This document shows positions 34,833 to 43,569 of a DNA stretch of 64,000 nt, piece by piece. Where the stretch lies: positions 1,856,915-1,920,914 of the forward strand of contig NZ_CP007140.1 of assembly GCF_000816105.1 (NCBI RefSeq), read 5' to 3'. The translations under genes were made by a program, and so were the position numbers. Within the stretch, counting starts at the first letter, position 1. Each line of letters starts with the position of its first letter. Below the pieces are notes generated by a model. It saw nothing but the letters and a program-made list of their open reading frames with translations. It searched no databases and was not told where the DNA came from. The DNA comes from Thermococcus guaymasensis DSM 11113 (GTDB lineage: Archaea > Methanobacteriota_B > Thermococci > Thermococcales > Thermococcaceae).

Positions 34833-35290
34833 TTTGACCACCTCCAGACCACGAGCGCCAGGAGGAGCGCAAAGGCGGAGCCGCTTATGTAGAGGGCGTT
34901 TTGAACTGCTTTAGTTGGGTAATTCTTGATGAAGCGGAAGGAGCAGGTCAGCTTGGCGGTTCCGTTGTTGATTACTAGATAGTCTCCCTCATGTGGGAGG
35001 ACGAACTGATACCTGGCGTGACCGGAAACGGTGTGATTATCCACCATTTCGCCAGTTATAACGTCGTACACCTCAACGACCCCGTTGCCGTCGCAGGAAG
35101 CCTCGACGAGGGAGCTTGTGGGTGTGTGCAGGGTAATCTCTGTGATCTCCGTCACGTTTCCCTCCCTCTCTACTGGCGGAAGGAAAAACGGGCCCGCCGA
35201 GCTCACATGGTTTTCGTAGGAGCTGTAGACCCACAGGGAACCGATAGTGAGCAGGAGCATTGCAGAGAGCAGGGCGCCCCAGAACCTCAC
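34829..35290 (-). CDS. Two-helix membrane protein of the ABC operon
   Basis: A 153-residue protein starting at GTG 35290 in a GTGA overlap with the permease stop. One membrane helix lies near the N-terminus (ALLSAMLLLTIGSLWVY) and one at the C-terminus (ISGSAFALLLALVVWRW). About 90 residues of beta-rich extracellular domain lie between, including a Cys in SLVEASCDGNG and one in KLTCSFRF that may form a disulfide. The open frame to 35830 is only a shadow of the permease gene. Such an accessory subunit next to an ABC-2 pair is probably part of the complex. Confidence 0.7.
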   Translation of the reverse strand: MRFWGALLSAMLLLTIGSLWVYSSYENHVSSAGPFFLPPVEREGNVTEITEITLHTPTSSLVEASCDGNGVVEVYDVITGEMVDNHTVSGHARYQFVLPHEGDYLVINNGTAKLTCSFRFIKNYPTKAVQNALYISGSAFALLLALVVWRWSK

Positions 35291-36054
35291 ACCACATCCC
35301 TCCTCTTTATGAGTATCCACGAGACTGCAAAGAGCGCCAGCGGGACGAGAATTCCCCAGCCGATGTACTGGGCTGTGAAGGGAGTGAAGTCCGTGCTCCC
35401 ACACCTTGAGATGGCGTTGATGAAGAGCTGTGGAGGTATTTTGGAGCTTCCCGTCACGCGGGGCGCATAGATAACGGCAAAGCCCACGATGAAGGCAAGG
35501 AACGCGTTTGGGGCTGCCAGGGAAGTCAGCGTGGCGACCGCCATCAGGTAGAGCACCAGAAAGACCACCAGCACCAGCGCGTCGCCGAGAAAGCTTGAGG
35601 TTACCTCCGGGAGGTAGCCAGCTATGCTCGCGTATGTGGTCAGGGAGACGTAGGCAAACGGAACCAGAGCCAGCGTGAACCCGTATATCACCAGAGACAG
35701 GAGCTTTACCCCGAAGATTTCGGTGTTGGAGTAGGGTAGGGAGTAGATGGAGCGTGCCACGCCGCTGTCCCTGTCGTAGCGGAACGTCAGCGCGCCGAGG
35801 AGGAGTACAAGAAAGCCTAAGAGCGTCCACACGTCGGAGAGGTGGAGGAGATCGTGTATACTCAACGAAACATGAAGGGCTCTGGATGTCCCGAAGAGGC
35901 GTATCTCCGTCCCATAGGCGGAGCCTATGGTGCTGTCCACATGCATAACGGACTGCTTCATGGCCATGCCTGCGAGGAGTATCCCGAACAGGAGGAGGAC
36001 GTTTTTCACGACGTCGTTCATCTCCCAGCGAAAGAGCGTGTAAAGCCGTCCCAT
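35287..36054 (-). CDS. ABC-2 type permease
   Basis: A 255-residue protein with six predicted helices: one after the N-terminal KNVLLLFGILLAGMAM, then five from about residue 70 on. The layout and size fit the NosY/ABC-2 permease group. It pairs with the ATPase at 34077. It begins 4 nt after the stop of the surface protein at 36059. Confidence 0.85.
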   Translation of the reverse strand: MGRLYTLFRWEMNDVVKNVLLLFGILLAGMAMKQSVMHVDSTIGSAYGTEIRLFGTSRALHVSLSIHDLLHLSDVWTLLGFLVLLLGALTFRYDRDSGVARSIYSLPYSNTEIFGVKLLSLVIYGFTLALVPFAYVSLTTYASIAGYLPEVTSSFLGDALVLVVFLVLYLMAVATLTSLAAPNAFLAFIVGFAVIYAPRVTGSSKIPPQLFINAISRCGSTDFTPFTAQYIGWGILVPLALFAVSWILIKRRDVV

Positions 36055-36058
36055 TGGA

Positions 36059-37153
36059 TCACCCCCGTCTTCTCACAGCAGTCTGTACAACAGCGGCACC
36101 GAGAAGGGTTAGCGCCGCGTAAAAGGCGTACTCCCAGGGCGTTCCAGCCTTCGAGAACGGAACCTCCTGAACTCCCTGGAACTCAGCGTTCGTCCCGTAC
36201 AGTAGTAATCCGCTCCACGTTGAATAGTCCCTTTTTACCTGGTTGAGGTAGGCTCCCCGCTGGTCGTTGAAAAGCCCAAAGATGACTCCTATGGCTTGAA
36301 GGTCGGGGAATGTGAAATCGGTTGGTGAATGTCCTATGATAATGTCCGAATTAGGGTCAACGGGTACTGTGGAGGTGCTATTTGGGGAAACTGTTCGCTC
36401 AAACATCTTGAATATTCCGCCAATTGACACTCCGATTGTGCCCCCTTCGGATTCGAGAGTGAGCACTCCAACGGGAGGACCAAAAGTTCCATAGGGTGTC
36501 CAGAAGCTTCTTTTCCATGAGCCCGTTTTTCGAATGTAATAACTAACGTTCCCGGGTTCAACTATAAAGGGGAGTGAGGGGTCCCACTCTTCTGTGGCCT
36601 GGTACCACAGGCCAGTATGACCGTAGAATTTACCGTTCAGGTCAAAAACTGCACTGTCATTAAGCTGGAGTTTATAGACTCCCGTTATGACCGCACGTTT
36701 TGTAAATATCTTATACCAGACTATGTCCTCCGGGATGCTTTGGTCGTGGGGCGGTTCTATGATGACCTCTGAGGTGCCAACGTCCCAGAGTCTAGGGGGT
36801 GTTGTGTTTTTCTTAACTAGTGTCAGTATAGAAACGTTGTTGAGCTCAATCCTAACTCCAATTGTGGCCCAGTTATTGCTTATTTCCAATACTCTGAACC
36901 TGATTTTAGTGTCGTTGAGTGTCAGAATCCTGAAAACCGTTCCGTTACACTCGTAAAAGATAACCGACGTGGCCTTCGAAATGTTGCTGACATAACCTTT
37001 GCCGTTTAAGTACTGGATATATGGGTCATATCTTTCGGCAATGTACTCGATGTAAACTCCTGGCTTGACCCAGTAGGGTGCTGCGAGCGCTGAATGGAAG
37101 CTCCCAATGAGGATGAACATTGTAACCAACATCGAGGGAATGGCCTTCTTCAT
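36059..37153 (-). CDS. Exported membrane-anchored protein, paralogue 2
   Basis: A 364-residue protein with a signal peptide (about 24 residues, ending near SALAAPYWVKPG) and a C-terminal membrane helix followed by RRRG, so it is anchored with the bulk outside. It shares with the gene at 37150 the motifs APYWVKPGVYI, RYDPYI, FNDQRGAYLNQVK versus FLDQRAAYDDQIK, LLYGTNAEFQ versus LLYDTNAEFQ, and VQEVPFSKA. It contains many NxT/S sequons. Function is unknown; linkage to an ABC-2 system suggests a receptor or assembly role. ATG 37153 overlaps the upstream stop (ATGA). Confidence 0.75.
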   Translation of the reverse strand: MKKAIPSMLVTMFILIGSFHSALAAPYWVKPGVYIEYIAERYDPYIQYLNGKGYVSNISKATSVIFYECNGTVFRILTLNDTKIRFRVLEISNNWATIGVRIELNNVSILTLVKKNTTPPRLWDVGTSEVIIEPPHDQSIPEDIVWYKIFTKRAVITGVYKLQLNDSAVFDLNGKFYGHTGLWYQATEEWDPSLPFIVEPGNVSYYIRKTGSWKRSFWTPYGTFGPPVGVLTLESEGGTIGVSIGGIFKMFERTVSPNSTSTVPVDPNSDIIIGHSPTDFTFPDLQAIGVIFGLFNDQRGAYLNQVKRDYSTWSGLLLYGTNAEFQGVQEVPFSKAGTPWEYAFYAALTLLGAAVVQTAVRRRG

Positions 37154-38220
37154 TTTATCTTCCCCCAACCTCTTGCCGCCACGATAGAGCCGAGGAGAAC
37201 CAACGACACCCAGAACATGTACCTCAATGGTGTTTGGGCCTTTGAGAATGGAACCTCCTGAACTTTCTGAAACTCAGCGTTCGTGTCATAGAGCAACAGT
37301 GTACCCGCCCACACAAATTTTTCCTTTATCTGATCGTCATAGGCGGCGCGCTGGTCTAAGAAAGTCGCGAAGGGAATCCCAATGGCCGCGAGGTCGGGGG
37401 AAATCAGTATCGTGAGCGTTGTAGGGGACAGCACCAGCCCCGTCGCGGGATCATAACGTAAATCATCTGGAGTCTGAGTGCTGAACTCCACGGTGTTTTT
37501 GATAATAAGTGGAGGGCCAAGTAGGGACAGAGTGGCAACCGGCGGTCCGAACTCACCGTAGTACGTTTTCAGAGTCCTGTCCATCGAGGATACTTTCTCA
37601 ACCTTCATCGTCCAGTTTAGGGAGGGAAGAACCACAAAGGTCTCGTTTTTCTTGGGAGCCATGTCTGGGTCTGTATCAACCCACAAAAACGTGTGCCCGT
37701 AGTACGTCCCGTTCAGGCTGAAGACGGCGCCGTTGCTCTTCCTTACTCTGTAGACGCCCGTGATGGTGAGGGAGCGCAGGTACACCTTGTAAGCACGGCC
37801 CTCGAAATCGATATGGGTTGGTAGAGTTTCAATTTTTATAACTTCGTCCTGCCGCCAGATTGGGGTCAGGTTTTTCCCTTCCGGGACGCTGACTTTGACG
37901 GTCACGTTGCTCATGTCAATGCGGACGCCGATGGTTAGGTAGCCCTCGCGCTCGTCCAGAATGGAGAACTTGAGGTAAGTGTCGTTGTACGCGAGTATTC
38001 TGTAAGTGGTGTTAGGGACAAAGTAAAAAATATCGGCGGTTCTTAACTTGTGGGGAGAATACCCCTCGGAGATTAGATGTTCGATGTACGGGTCATACCT
38101 CATGGCCGCGTACTTGATGTAAACTCCTGGCTTGACCCAGTAGGGTGCTGCGGTTGCCGCGTTTGCCCCGGCCAGCAGGGCTATGAAGACCGTGACCGTT
38201 ATGAAGGCCCAGCGTTTCAT
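37150..38220 (-). CDS. Exported membrane-anchored protein, paralogue 1
   Basis: A 356-residue protein that is the tandem paralogue of the next gene, with the same plan: signal peptide (MKRWAFITVTVFIALLAG, cleavage near ATAAPYW), a large beta-rich extracellular region and a C-terminal helix (MFWVSLVLLGSIVAA) before a short basic tail. The repeated motifs listed for paralogue 2 suggest recent duplication followed by divergence. It heads the group of two surface proteins, permease, accessory protein and ATPase. No enzyme motif is seen. Confidence 0.75.
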   Translation of the reverse strand: MKRWAFITVTVFIALLAGANAATAAPYWVKPGVYIKYAAMRYDPYIEHLISEGYSPHKLRTADIFYFVPNTTYRILAYNDTYLKFSILDEREGYLTIGVRIDMSNVTVKVSVPEGKNLTPIWRQDEVIKIETLPTHIDFEGRAYKVYLRSLTITGVYRVRKSNGAVFSLNGTYYGHTFLWVDTDPDMAPKKNETFVVLPSLNWTMKVEKVSSMDRTLKTYYGEFGPPVATLSLLGPPLIIKNTVEFSTQTPDDLRYDPATGLVLSPTTLTILISPDLAAIGIPFATFLDQRAAYDDQIKEKFVWAGTLLLYDTNAEFQKVQEVPFSKAQTPLRYMFWVSLVLLGSIVAARGWGKIK

Positions 38221-38282
38221 TAGAATACCCCCTGCGGAATTTTAACGGGAAAGCAGGAAAAAAGAAAGAAATCTAGCAAAGA

Positions 38283-38636
38283 TCAGATATACGGCCATCC
38301 GGCGGAAGCTATGTCTTGCTCTACAAAATTGTCAGTTATTGGGTTCTTAACGAGGGTCACAGATTCAATGCCATTGCTGTCGGGAATGTTGTAATGGAAG
38401 GCAATGTATCCGGCCTTCTCACCCTCTCCTGTAAGATCCCCACTTCCATACCTGTATGTTATCTCGTAGCGGGTGTATGGGTGTGCCGGGTCGTACTGAA
38501 CCCCGACCTCCGCGTATGCCCAGCCGTACTCCCCATCGTGTCTCTGGTGCACCGAGGTGACTTCCCACCGCATTGCTGCCGCGAGCCCTGCCGCCACTAC
38601 CAGCAGACCAAACAACACGGCAACCAGCTTTTTCAT
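38283..38636 (-). CDS. Small secreted protein
   Basis: A 117-residue protein with a clear signal peptide (MKKLVAVLFGLLVVAAGLAA) and a small mature domain rich in Tyr/Trp and Gly. There is no lipobox and no C-terminal anchor, so it is probably released or bound non-covalently outside. Ribosome site GGAGGG precedes the ATG. It lies 62 bp upstream of the two surface proteins on the same strand and may be the first gene of that operon. No family is recognised. Confidence 0.65.
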   Translation of the reverse strand: MKKLVAVLFGLLVVAAGLAAAMRWEVTSVHQRHDGEYGWAYAEVGVQYDPAHPYTRYEITYRYGSGDLTGEGEKAGYIAFHYNIPDSNGIESVTLVKNPITDNFVEQDIASAGWPYI

Positions 38637-38644
38637 TGCTGACC

Positions 38645-38691
38645 CTCCTGCCCGGCGGGATATTAGTACTCCTGCCAGGCAATATTAATCA
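38645..38691. repeat. Tandem direct repeat upstream of the secreted-protein gene
   Basis: Two adjoining units (38645-38668 and 38669-38691) share CTCCTGCC, one base, GGC, then ATATTA. Each contains a small GCC-N-GGC palindrome. The pair lies between the probable TATA (CTTAAATG, about 38705-38712, minus strand) and the ATG at 38636, so it may be a regulator site. The remaining 38692-38892 is A/T-rich and shows no gene. Confidence 0.45.
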
Positions 38692-38892
38692 ACGCAGATT
38701 AACATTTAAGCTTTACTTCGAATTTTCGTTAATCGCAATAAAAAATCAAGGTCTAAAATGATAAATTCATGAAAAAGTTTCTAAGAACTGCATAGCAATT
38801 TGTCAAAAGAAGGTATCAAACTCGGATAATATTACCACACAGCTGACTATTTATGCGCGCAAGCGGACACAAAGTAAAGAAAAAGCAAAAAG

Positions 38893-39321
38893 TCACTCCT
38901 TTTCCCTTACAACGCGGACGAGCTTGTATCTCCGCCCTGAGCACTCCACGTCGTCGAGGATCTCAAGGATCTTGACCGTGTCCCCCTCAAAGAGTCCTTC
39001 CGGCTTTACGAGCTCTGCCTTTTCGGGGTCGGGGCAGTCCACGAACTTCAATGTTATCTTGGAGCCGACTATTGCCAACCTTGGATCAACGAGTATCTCT
39101 ATCGCCGGTTCAACGACCTCGACCACGCGCACCTTGCCCTCGTGGAGCGGACAGGAGTGCTCTATGTTCCTGACTTTGACTATCTTGTACCTCCTCCCGG
39201 GTTCGAGGTTTCCAACGCAAACCCTTGCCAGTCTGCAACTCTTGCACGGGTCAGCAGGCCCGTAATAGATGAACTCAACTCCAGGTTTTGCCAGTTTTTC
39301 CCCAACCAGTGTGATGACCAC
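38893..39321 (-). CDS. UPF0179 family protein
   Basis: A 142-residue archaeal protein with four conserved Cys: [10 protein letters not shown] near residues 27-36, and the Cys of [10 protein letters not shown]. These Cys probably bind zinc or an Fe-S cluster. The rest is beta-rich ([17 protein letters not shown]). GTG 39321 follows GGAGGTG at 6-nt spacing and matches the family start [13 protein letters not shown] 39330 is possible. Function is unknown. Confidence 0.85.
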   Translation of the reverse strand: MVITLVGEKLAKPGVEFIYYGPADPCKSCRLARVCVGNLEPGRRYKIVKVRNIEHSCPLHEGKVRVVEVVEPAIEILVDPRLAIVGSKITLKFVDCPDPEKAELVKPEGLFEGDTVKILEILDDVECSGRRYKLVRVVREKE

Positions 39322-39366
39322 CTCAAACACCTCCTGCTAACTCTATAACTCATTAAGACATGACAG

Positions 39367-40416
39367 TTAAATGACCCCTGTGATTTTAGCGGCCTTTTCA
39401 GCGGCCTCCCAGGTCAGGCCCTCTTTTCCAAGTATAGTATATCGTTCGGGTCTTATGGTGTGGGCAATGGTGAGGGCCTTGATTATGATCTCCGGATCAA
39501 TCCCGAGCTCGTATGCGTTGGTAGGGGCACCAACCCTCTTTAAGGTTTCCCTAACCCTTTCCCACTTCAGCCCGTGAAGGTAGGCTATTATTATCGTCCC
39601 GACGCCACACTGTTCGCCGTGGAGAGCGGGCTTAGGGGCCAGCATGTCAAGGGCGTGGCTGAAGAGGTGTTCAGCCCCGCTCGCAGGTCTTGAAGAGCCG
39701 GCTATGCTCATCGCAACCCCACTTGAGATCAGACCCTTGATGACCTTCCTTACGCTCTCCTCGCTGCCCAGTCGGATTATGTCCGCGTTCTTCATGACCA
39801 TTTTGGCGCTCATCAAAGAGAGCGAAGCCGCATACTCGCTGTAGTACTCCCCGCGGATCCTGTGGGCCAGCTGCCAGTCCCTGACCGCCGTCAGGTTGCT
39901 GATTATGTCTCCCACACCCGCTGCAAGGTAGCGGTAGGGGGCTGTTTTAATCACCTTAACATCAGCTATGACTGCAACAGGAGGTCTGGCCTTCACGGAT
40001 GTCTTTGAGCCGAGATCCTTTATTGAGGCGTTGGCACTCGCTATGCCGTCGTGAGAAGCCGTCGTTGGAAAGCTTACGAAGGGTATTTCCGTACGATAGG
40101 AGGCAAGCTTGGCGACGTCGATTATACTGCCGCCGCCAACTGCTATGACCCAGTCGGCAGAGGTTTCCCTGATTACACTAATGACCCTCTCAACTTCCTC
40201 CATTGTGGCCCCTCTCACAACGACTCCAGAAGCTTCAAACTCCCGGGAGAGGCTCTCCTCTACCTCTTCCCCAGCTATCTTCTTTGTTTTGGGGCCATAG
40301 AGAACGAGAACCCTCCTACCCAGTTTCAGCCTCTTTGCAACGTTCACCGTTTCCCCCGCCAGGTTCTCGCCGAGCAGGACTTCTCTAGGGAGCTCCATCA
40401 GGTGCACTTTCTTCAC
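39367..40416 (-). CDS. egsA: sn-glycerol-1-phosphate dehydrogenase
   Basis: A 349-residue NAD(P)-dependent enzyme that makes glycerol-1-phosphate from DHAP, the first committed step of archaeal ether-lipid synthesis. The Rossmann motif is VIAVGGGSIIDVAKLAS. Metal ligands come from FVSFPTTASHDGIAS and the later GAEHLFSHALD and LHGEQCGVGT. GTG 40416 gives the full frame; ATG 40398 (MELPREVLLG) is also plausible. A TATA-like TTTTTAAG at about 40441-40448 serves the minus strand. Confidence 0.93.
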   Translation of the reverse strand: MKKVHLMELPREVLLGENLAGETVNVAKRLKLGRRVLVLYGPKTKKIAGEEVEESLSREFEASGVVVRGATMEEVERVISVIRETSADWVIAVGGGSIIDVAKLASYRTEIPFVSFPTTASHDGIASANASIKDLGSKTSVKARPPVAVIADVKVIKTAPYRYLAAGVGDIISNLTAVRDWQLAHRIRGEYYSEYAASLSLMSAKMVMKNADIIRLGSEESVRKVIKGLISSGVAMSIAGSSRPASGAEHLFSHALDMLAPKPALHGEQCGVGTIIIAYLHGLKWERVRETLKRVGAPTNAYELGIDPEIIIKALTIAHTIRPERYTILGKEGLTWEAAEKAAKITGVI

Positions 40417-40542
40417 CTCATCTAACTAAGGTGCCAGGACTTAAAAATTGATTGGAAGATTTGAAGTATAAAGAGATCGGTCAAGTCAATTACCCGAAGG
40501 AAACCTTTAAGTGCCCCTCCCCCAGTCTTACACGGTGGTCGA

Positions 40543-41361
40543 ATGGGGCTTCAGGAGTTCTTTCAGAAGTACTTTATAGACCCAATCAAGTACAATCAGG
40601 GCTACAACCCCGTGAACACTCTCACATACGCCGTAATTCTCGGAATTGCTGTTTTGCTCCTCTACAGGTTTCTAAAACGGCTAAACGTCCGGGTGGACGA
40701 GAGGTTTTTCGTGGCACTGATGCCCTATATCTTCCTGGGGCCGCTGATGAGGGCCATTACTGACATAGGGATGCTCCCAAGGACGTATCTCACGGTGAGC
40801 CCCGGGGCCTACTTCGTGATAGCTGCTTTCGCGATAGCGGCTTTGCTGATGGTGTGGAGGCACGTTGGGCCCGGAGAAAAGCTCTACCCCCTTTACCGGG
40901 ACGTTGGATTCCTCCTCGTCGGTGGCCTGCTTTTCATCCTGGTAATAAACCTCGACAAGGTCAATTTTAGGTGGGAGTACTTCAAGTACTTCATTCCAAG
41001 CTTCTTAGCAGCCGAATTTTTTATATGGCTCCTTTCAAAGAGGTTCAAGCTCGTCAGGAACAACAGCGTACTCTTTTACACCCACTTCTACGACGCAACG
41101 ACGACCTTTGTGGGGATACAGTTCTTCGGCTACTGGGAACAGCACGTCCTGGCGAGGACACTGATAAACCTAACCGGTACTGCAGCAGTTATGTACCTCA
41201 TAAAGCTTGCCGTTCTGATCCCAGTGGTCTGGATCCTCGATGTAGAGATGAAAGATGAGGATCCCGATCTGATAAACTTTGTTAAGCTGGCAATGTTTAT
41301 CCTCGGCTTTGGGCCGGGGACGAGGAACCTCCTCATAACGCTGATGGGGGTGGGAACGTGA
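40543..41361 (+). CDS. DUF63 family membrane protein
   Basis: A 272-residue archaeal integral membrane protein with seven or eight helices. The start MGLQEFFQKYFIDPIKYNQG, the segment LGPLMRAITDIGMLPRTY and HFYDATTTFVGIQFFGYWEQH are features of DUF63, whose function is unknown. TATA CTTTAAGTG at about 40505-40513 suggests a leader of about 10 nt. Its stop overlaps the next start (GTGA), opening a run of coupled genes. Confidence 0.85.
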   Translation: MGLQEFFQKYFIDPIKYNQGYNPVNTLTYAVILGIAVLLLYRFLKRLNVRVDERFFVALMPYIFLGPLMRAITDIGMLPRTYLTVSPGAYFVIAAFAIAALLMVWRHVGPGEKLYPLYRDVGFLLVGGLLFILVINLDKVNFRWEYFKYFIPSFLAAEFFIWLLSKRFKLVRNNSVLFYTHFYDATTTFVGIQFFGYWEQHVLARTLINLTGTAAVMYLIKLAVLIPVVWILDVEMKDEDPDLINFVKLAMFILGFGPGTRNLLITLMGVGT

Positions 41362-42143
41362 GCGATCCTTCTAACGTTATGTGGAAGCAAGTCATCTTTT
41401 CACTTGCAAAAGACCTCGAAAAGGTTGTAATGCCAATCTTTGGCAAGCCGGAAGCCGGGAAAAACGTCGGGACGAATGTCAGCGGGGACATCACCAAGTA
41501 CGTTGACAAAGTCGCCGAGGACATGACCTTGGAGAGGCTGAAGTCCCTCGGAGTGAACATCGTGAGCGAAGAAGTTGGCTTTGTTGACCTCGGAAGCGAA
41601 TACACCGCAGTTATTGACCCAATTGATGGATCCTACAACTTCACAGCAGGTATACCCATCTTCGCCTTCAGCTTTGCGCTGTTCCAAAGGGAAAAACCCG
41701 TTTACGCGGCCCTCTACGAGTTCGCCACACAGAATTACTACGAGGCAATTCCCGGCAAGGGGGCCTTCCTGAACGGGGAACCGATAAGGGTTCGTCCACT
41801 CCCCCCTGCCAAAGCGGCCGTAAGCTTCTACACCCGGGGCAGGGGAGTAGGGCTGATCAGGCGCGTCAAGAGGGTCAGAGTCCTCGGAGCGATAGCCGTT
41901 GAGATGGCCTACCTGGCGAGGGGAACTCTCCAGGGGGTAGTGGACATAAGGAACTACGTGAGGCCTACTGACGTGGCCGCGGGCACGCTCTTGGTCAGGG
42001 AAGCGGGTGGAAAGGTCGTTGATGAGACTGGAAAGGACATTAAGATACACCTCAGCGCGGAAGAAAAGATGAACCTAATAGCAGCGAGCGACGGGGAACT
42101 CCTGAGGGTGATACTGGAAGAGGTGAATTCCGATGGCAGTTGA
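41358..42143 (+). CDS. Archaeal inositol monophosphatase/fructose-1,6-bisphosphatase family
   Basis: A 261-residue Mg-dependent phosphatase. Motifs are IVSEEVGF, DPIDGSYNFTAGIPIFA (metal-binding DPIDG) and the late RPTDVAAGTLLVREAGG, with Asp completing the site. Archaeal members act on inositol-1-phosphate and fructose-1,6-bisphosphate and may serve osmolyte (di-inositol phosphate) synthesis. The start is GTG 41358 in a GTGA overlap. The stop overlaps the rhomboid gene by 11 bp. Confidence 0.9.
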   Translation: MSDPSNVMWKQVIFSLAKDLEKVVMPIFGKPEAGKNVGTNVSGDITKYVDKVAEDMTLERLKSLGVNIVSEEVGFVDLGSEYTAVIDPIDGSYNFTAGIPIFAFSFALFQREKPVYAALYEFATQNYYEAIPGKGAFLNGEPIRVRPLPPAKAAVSFYTRGRGVGLIRRVKRVRVLGAIAVEMAYLARGTLQGVVDIRNYVRPTDVAAGTLLVREAGGKVVDETGKDIKIHLSAEEKMNLIAASDGELLRVILEEVNSDGS

Positions 42144-42756
42144 AGATCTGTTGAAGGCCGTCAGGCACGCGTGGCTCACGTATACCCTTGCACTCATCAA
42201 TGTCATGGTTTACATCTATGAGCTATATCTGAGCGGTTCCATAGCGGAACCGTCTCCCTATGCCCTCCTTAAGCTTGGGCTTGTAAACATTCTCGTTACC
42301 GAGTACCATGAGTGGTGGAGGCTCTTCACGGCAATGTTCGTTCACCTCAGCTGGATCCACCTTGCCATGAACACGTTCTTCCTGATCTACCTCGGGAGCC
42401 AGCTCGAACTGTTCGTTGGCAAAGTGCGGTACTTAGTTCTCTACATCACAGCAGGCCTCTTCGGCAACGTCCTCACAGTAGCTCTCATGGATCCGTACAC
42501 GATAAGTGGAGGTGCGAGCGGAGCCCTCTTCGGCATAGCAGGAGCACTGATAATGATCGAAGGGGTACTGAAAAGAAACATCCAGACCGCCCTTGCCAAC
42601 GCATTTTTCCTGTTCCTGATAAACAGCTGGATGCCCCACGTCAACGCGGTGGCTCACCTCGGGGGCCTGCTCGTTGGGATCGCCTTCGGTTACCTTTATG
42701 GGAACTACGTCAAAGAAAAAATGGCAAAAATGCTTTACTGGGATGAATTTTACTGA
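42133..42756 (+). CDS. Rhomboid-family intramembrane serine protease
   Basis: A 207-residue protein with six helices. The active site consists of the serine in SGGASGALFG (near residue 130) on helix 4 and the His in VAHLGGLLVG on helix 6. The supporting HLAMN motif (residues 76-80) and WWRLFTAMFVH before it are present. It cleaves membrane-embedded substrates; the targets are unknown. It is coupled to the phosphatase upstream. Confidence 0.93.
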   Translation: MAVEDLLKAVRHAWLTYTLALINVMVYIYELYLSGSIAEPSPYALLKLGLVNILVTEYHEWWRLFTAMFVHLSWIHLAMNTFFLIYLGSQLELFVGKVRYLVLYITAGLFGNVLTVALMDPYTISGGASGALFGIAGALIMIEGVLKRNIQTALANAFFLFLINSWMPHVNAVAHLGGLLVGIAFGYLYGNYVKEKMAKMLYWDEFY

Positions 42757-42765
42757 GGTGGTAAC

Positions 42766-43437
42766 ATGATACGGGACGAAAGGTGGGAGGGCGTCTACTC
42801 CTTTGAGGACTCACCCTTTATAATGGAAATCCTTACCGAACTGAGGGACAAGAACACGGACAGCATAGCCTTCAGGAAGGGTCTAGTGAAACTTGGCAGG
42901 TACATGGGGTACGAGCTGACGAAGACAATGGACGTGGAAGAGGTGGAAGTCGAGACACCGCTGGAGAAGACAAAAGGGATAGTAGTGAAAGACAGGAGAA
43001 ACGTTGTCATCATAACCGTTCTGAGAGCAGCGATACCCCTGATGGAGGGGCTGATAAAGGTCTTTGAACACGCAAGGGTTGGCATAGTCTCGGCATCACG
43101 CGGAAAGGCCCCAAAGTTCGAAATCGAGATGAACTACATCAAGATACCTAACGTTAAGCCAGATGATACCGTCATAGTGGCCGACCCCATGATAGCTACC
43201 GGCTCAACCCTCCTTAGGGTCCTTGAGGAAGTGTCAAAGTACGGAAAGCCAAAGAGGCTCATCATCCTGGGGGTGCTCGCTGCGCCCGAGGGGATAAGCA
43301 GGATCAAAGAGGCATTCCCCGAAGTTGAAATATTCGTGACCAAAATAGACAGAGAACTGAACGAGAAGGGCTACATCCTGCCCGGCCTCGGAGACGCTGG
43401 GGACAGAGCCTTCGGAGCCCCCTTAAAGAATCCATAA
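42766..43437 (+). CDS. upp: Uracil phosphoribosyltransferase
   Basis: A 223-residue enzyme that salvages uracil with PRPP to UMP. The PRPP-binding motif is [28 protein letters not shown] and the uracil-recognition tail [16 protein letters not shown] are conserved. The gene follows the rhomboid gene after 9 nt with a GAGGTGG ribosome site. The TnpB element begins about 65 bp downstream. Confidence 0.95.
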   Translation: MIRDERWEGVYSFEDSPFIMEILTELRDKNTDSIAFRKGLVKLGRYMGYELTKTMDVEEVEVETPLEKTKGIVVKDRRNVVIITVLRAAIPLMEGLIKVFEHARVGIVSASRGKAPKFEIEMNYIKIPNVKPDDTVIVADPMIATGSTLLRVLEEVSKYGKPKRLIILGVLAAPEGISRIKEAFPEVEIFVTKIDRELNEKGYILPGLGDAGDRAFGAPLKNP

Positions 43438-43569
43438 TTCCCACTATTTCTTTTCTTTGGAATTTTAGCTCGGAAAAGTTAATCAGAGATGCGTTACAAA
43501 CAACCCAACCGGCCTTTAAACAGGAAAGCAAAACTATTTTAAAGCCTAAACTTCACACCATACCTTGAA

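Noticed and set aside
34829..35830. 333-codon minus-strand ORF
   Set aside because: Its N-terminal 180 codons are a shadow of the ABC permease; only the part from GTG 35290 is supported.
38692..38892. Possible gene in the A/T-rich gap
   Set aside because: Both strands lack an ORF of useful length or RNA motifs; it holds only promoter-like A/T-rich sequence.
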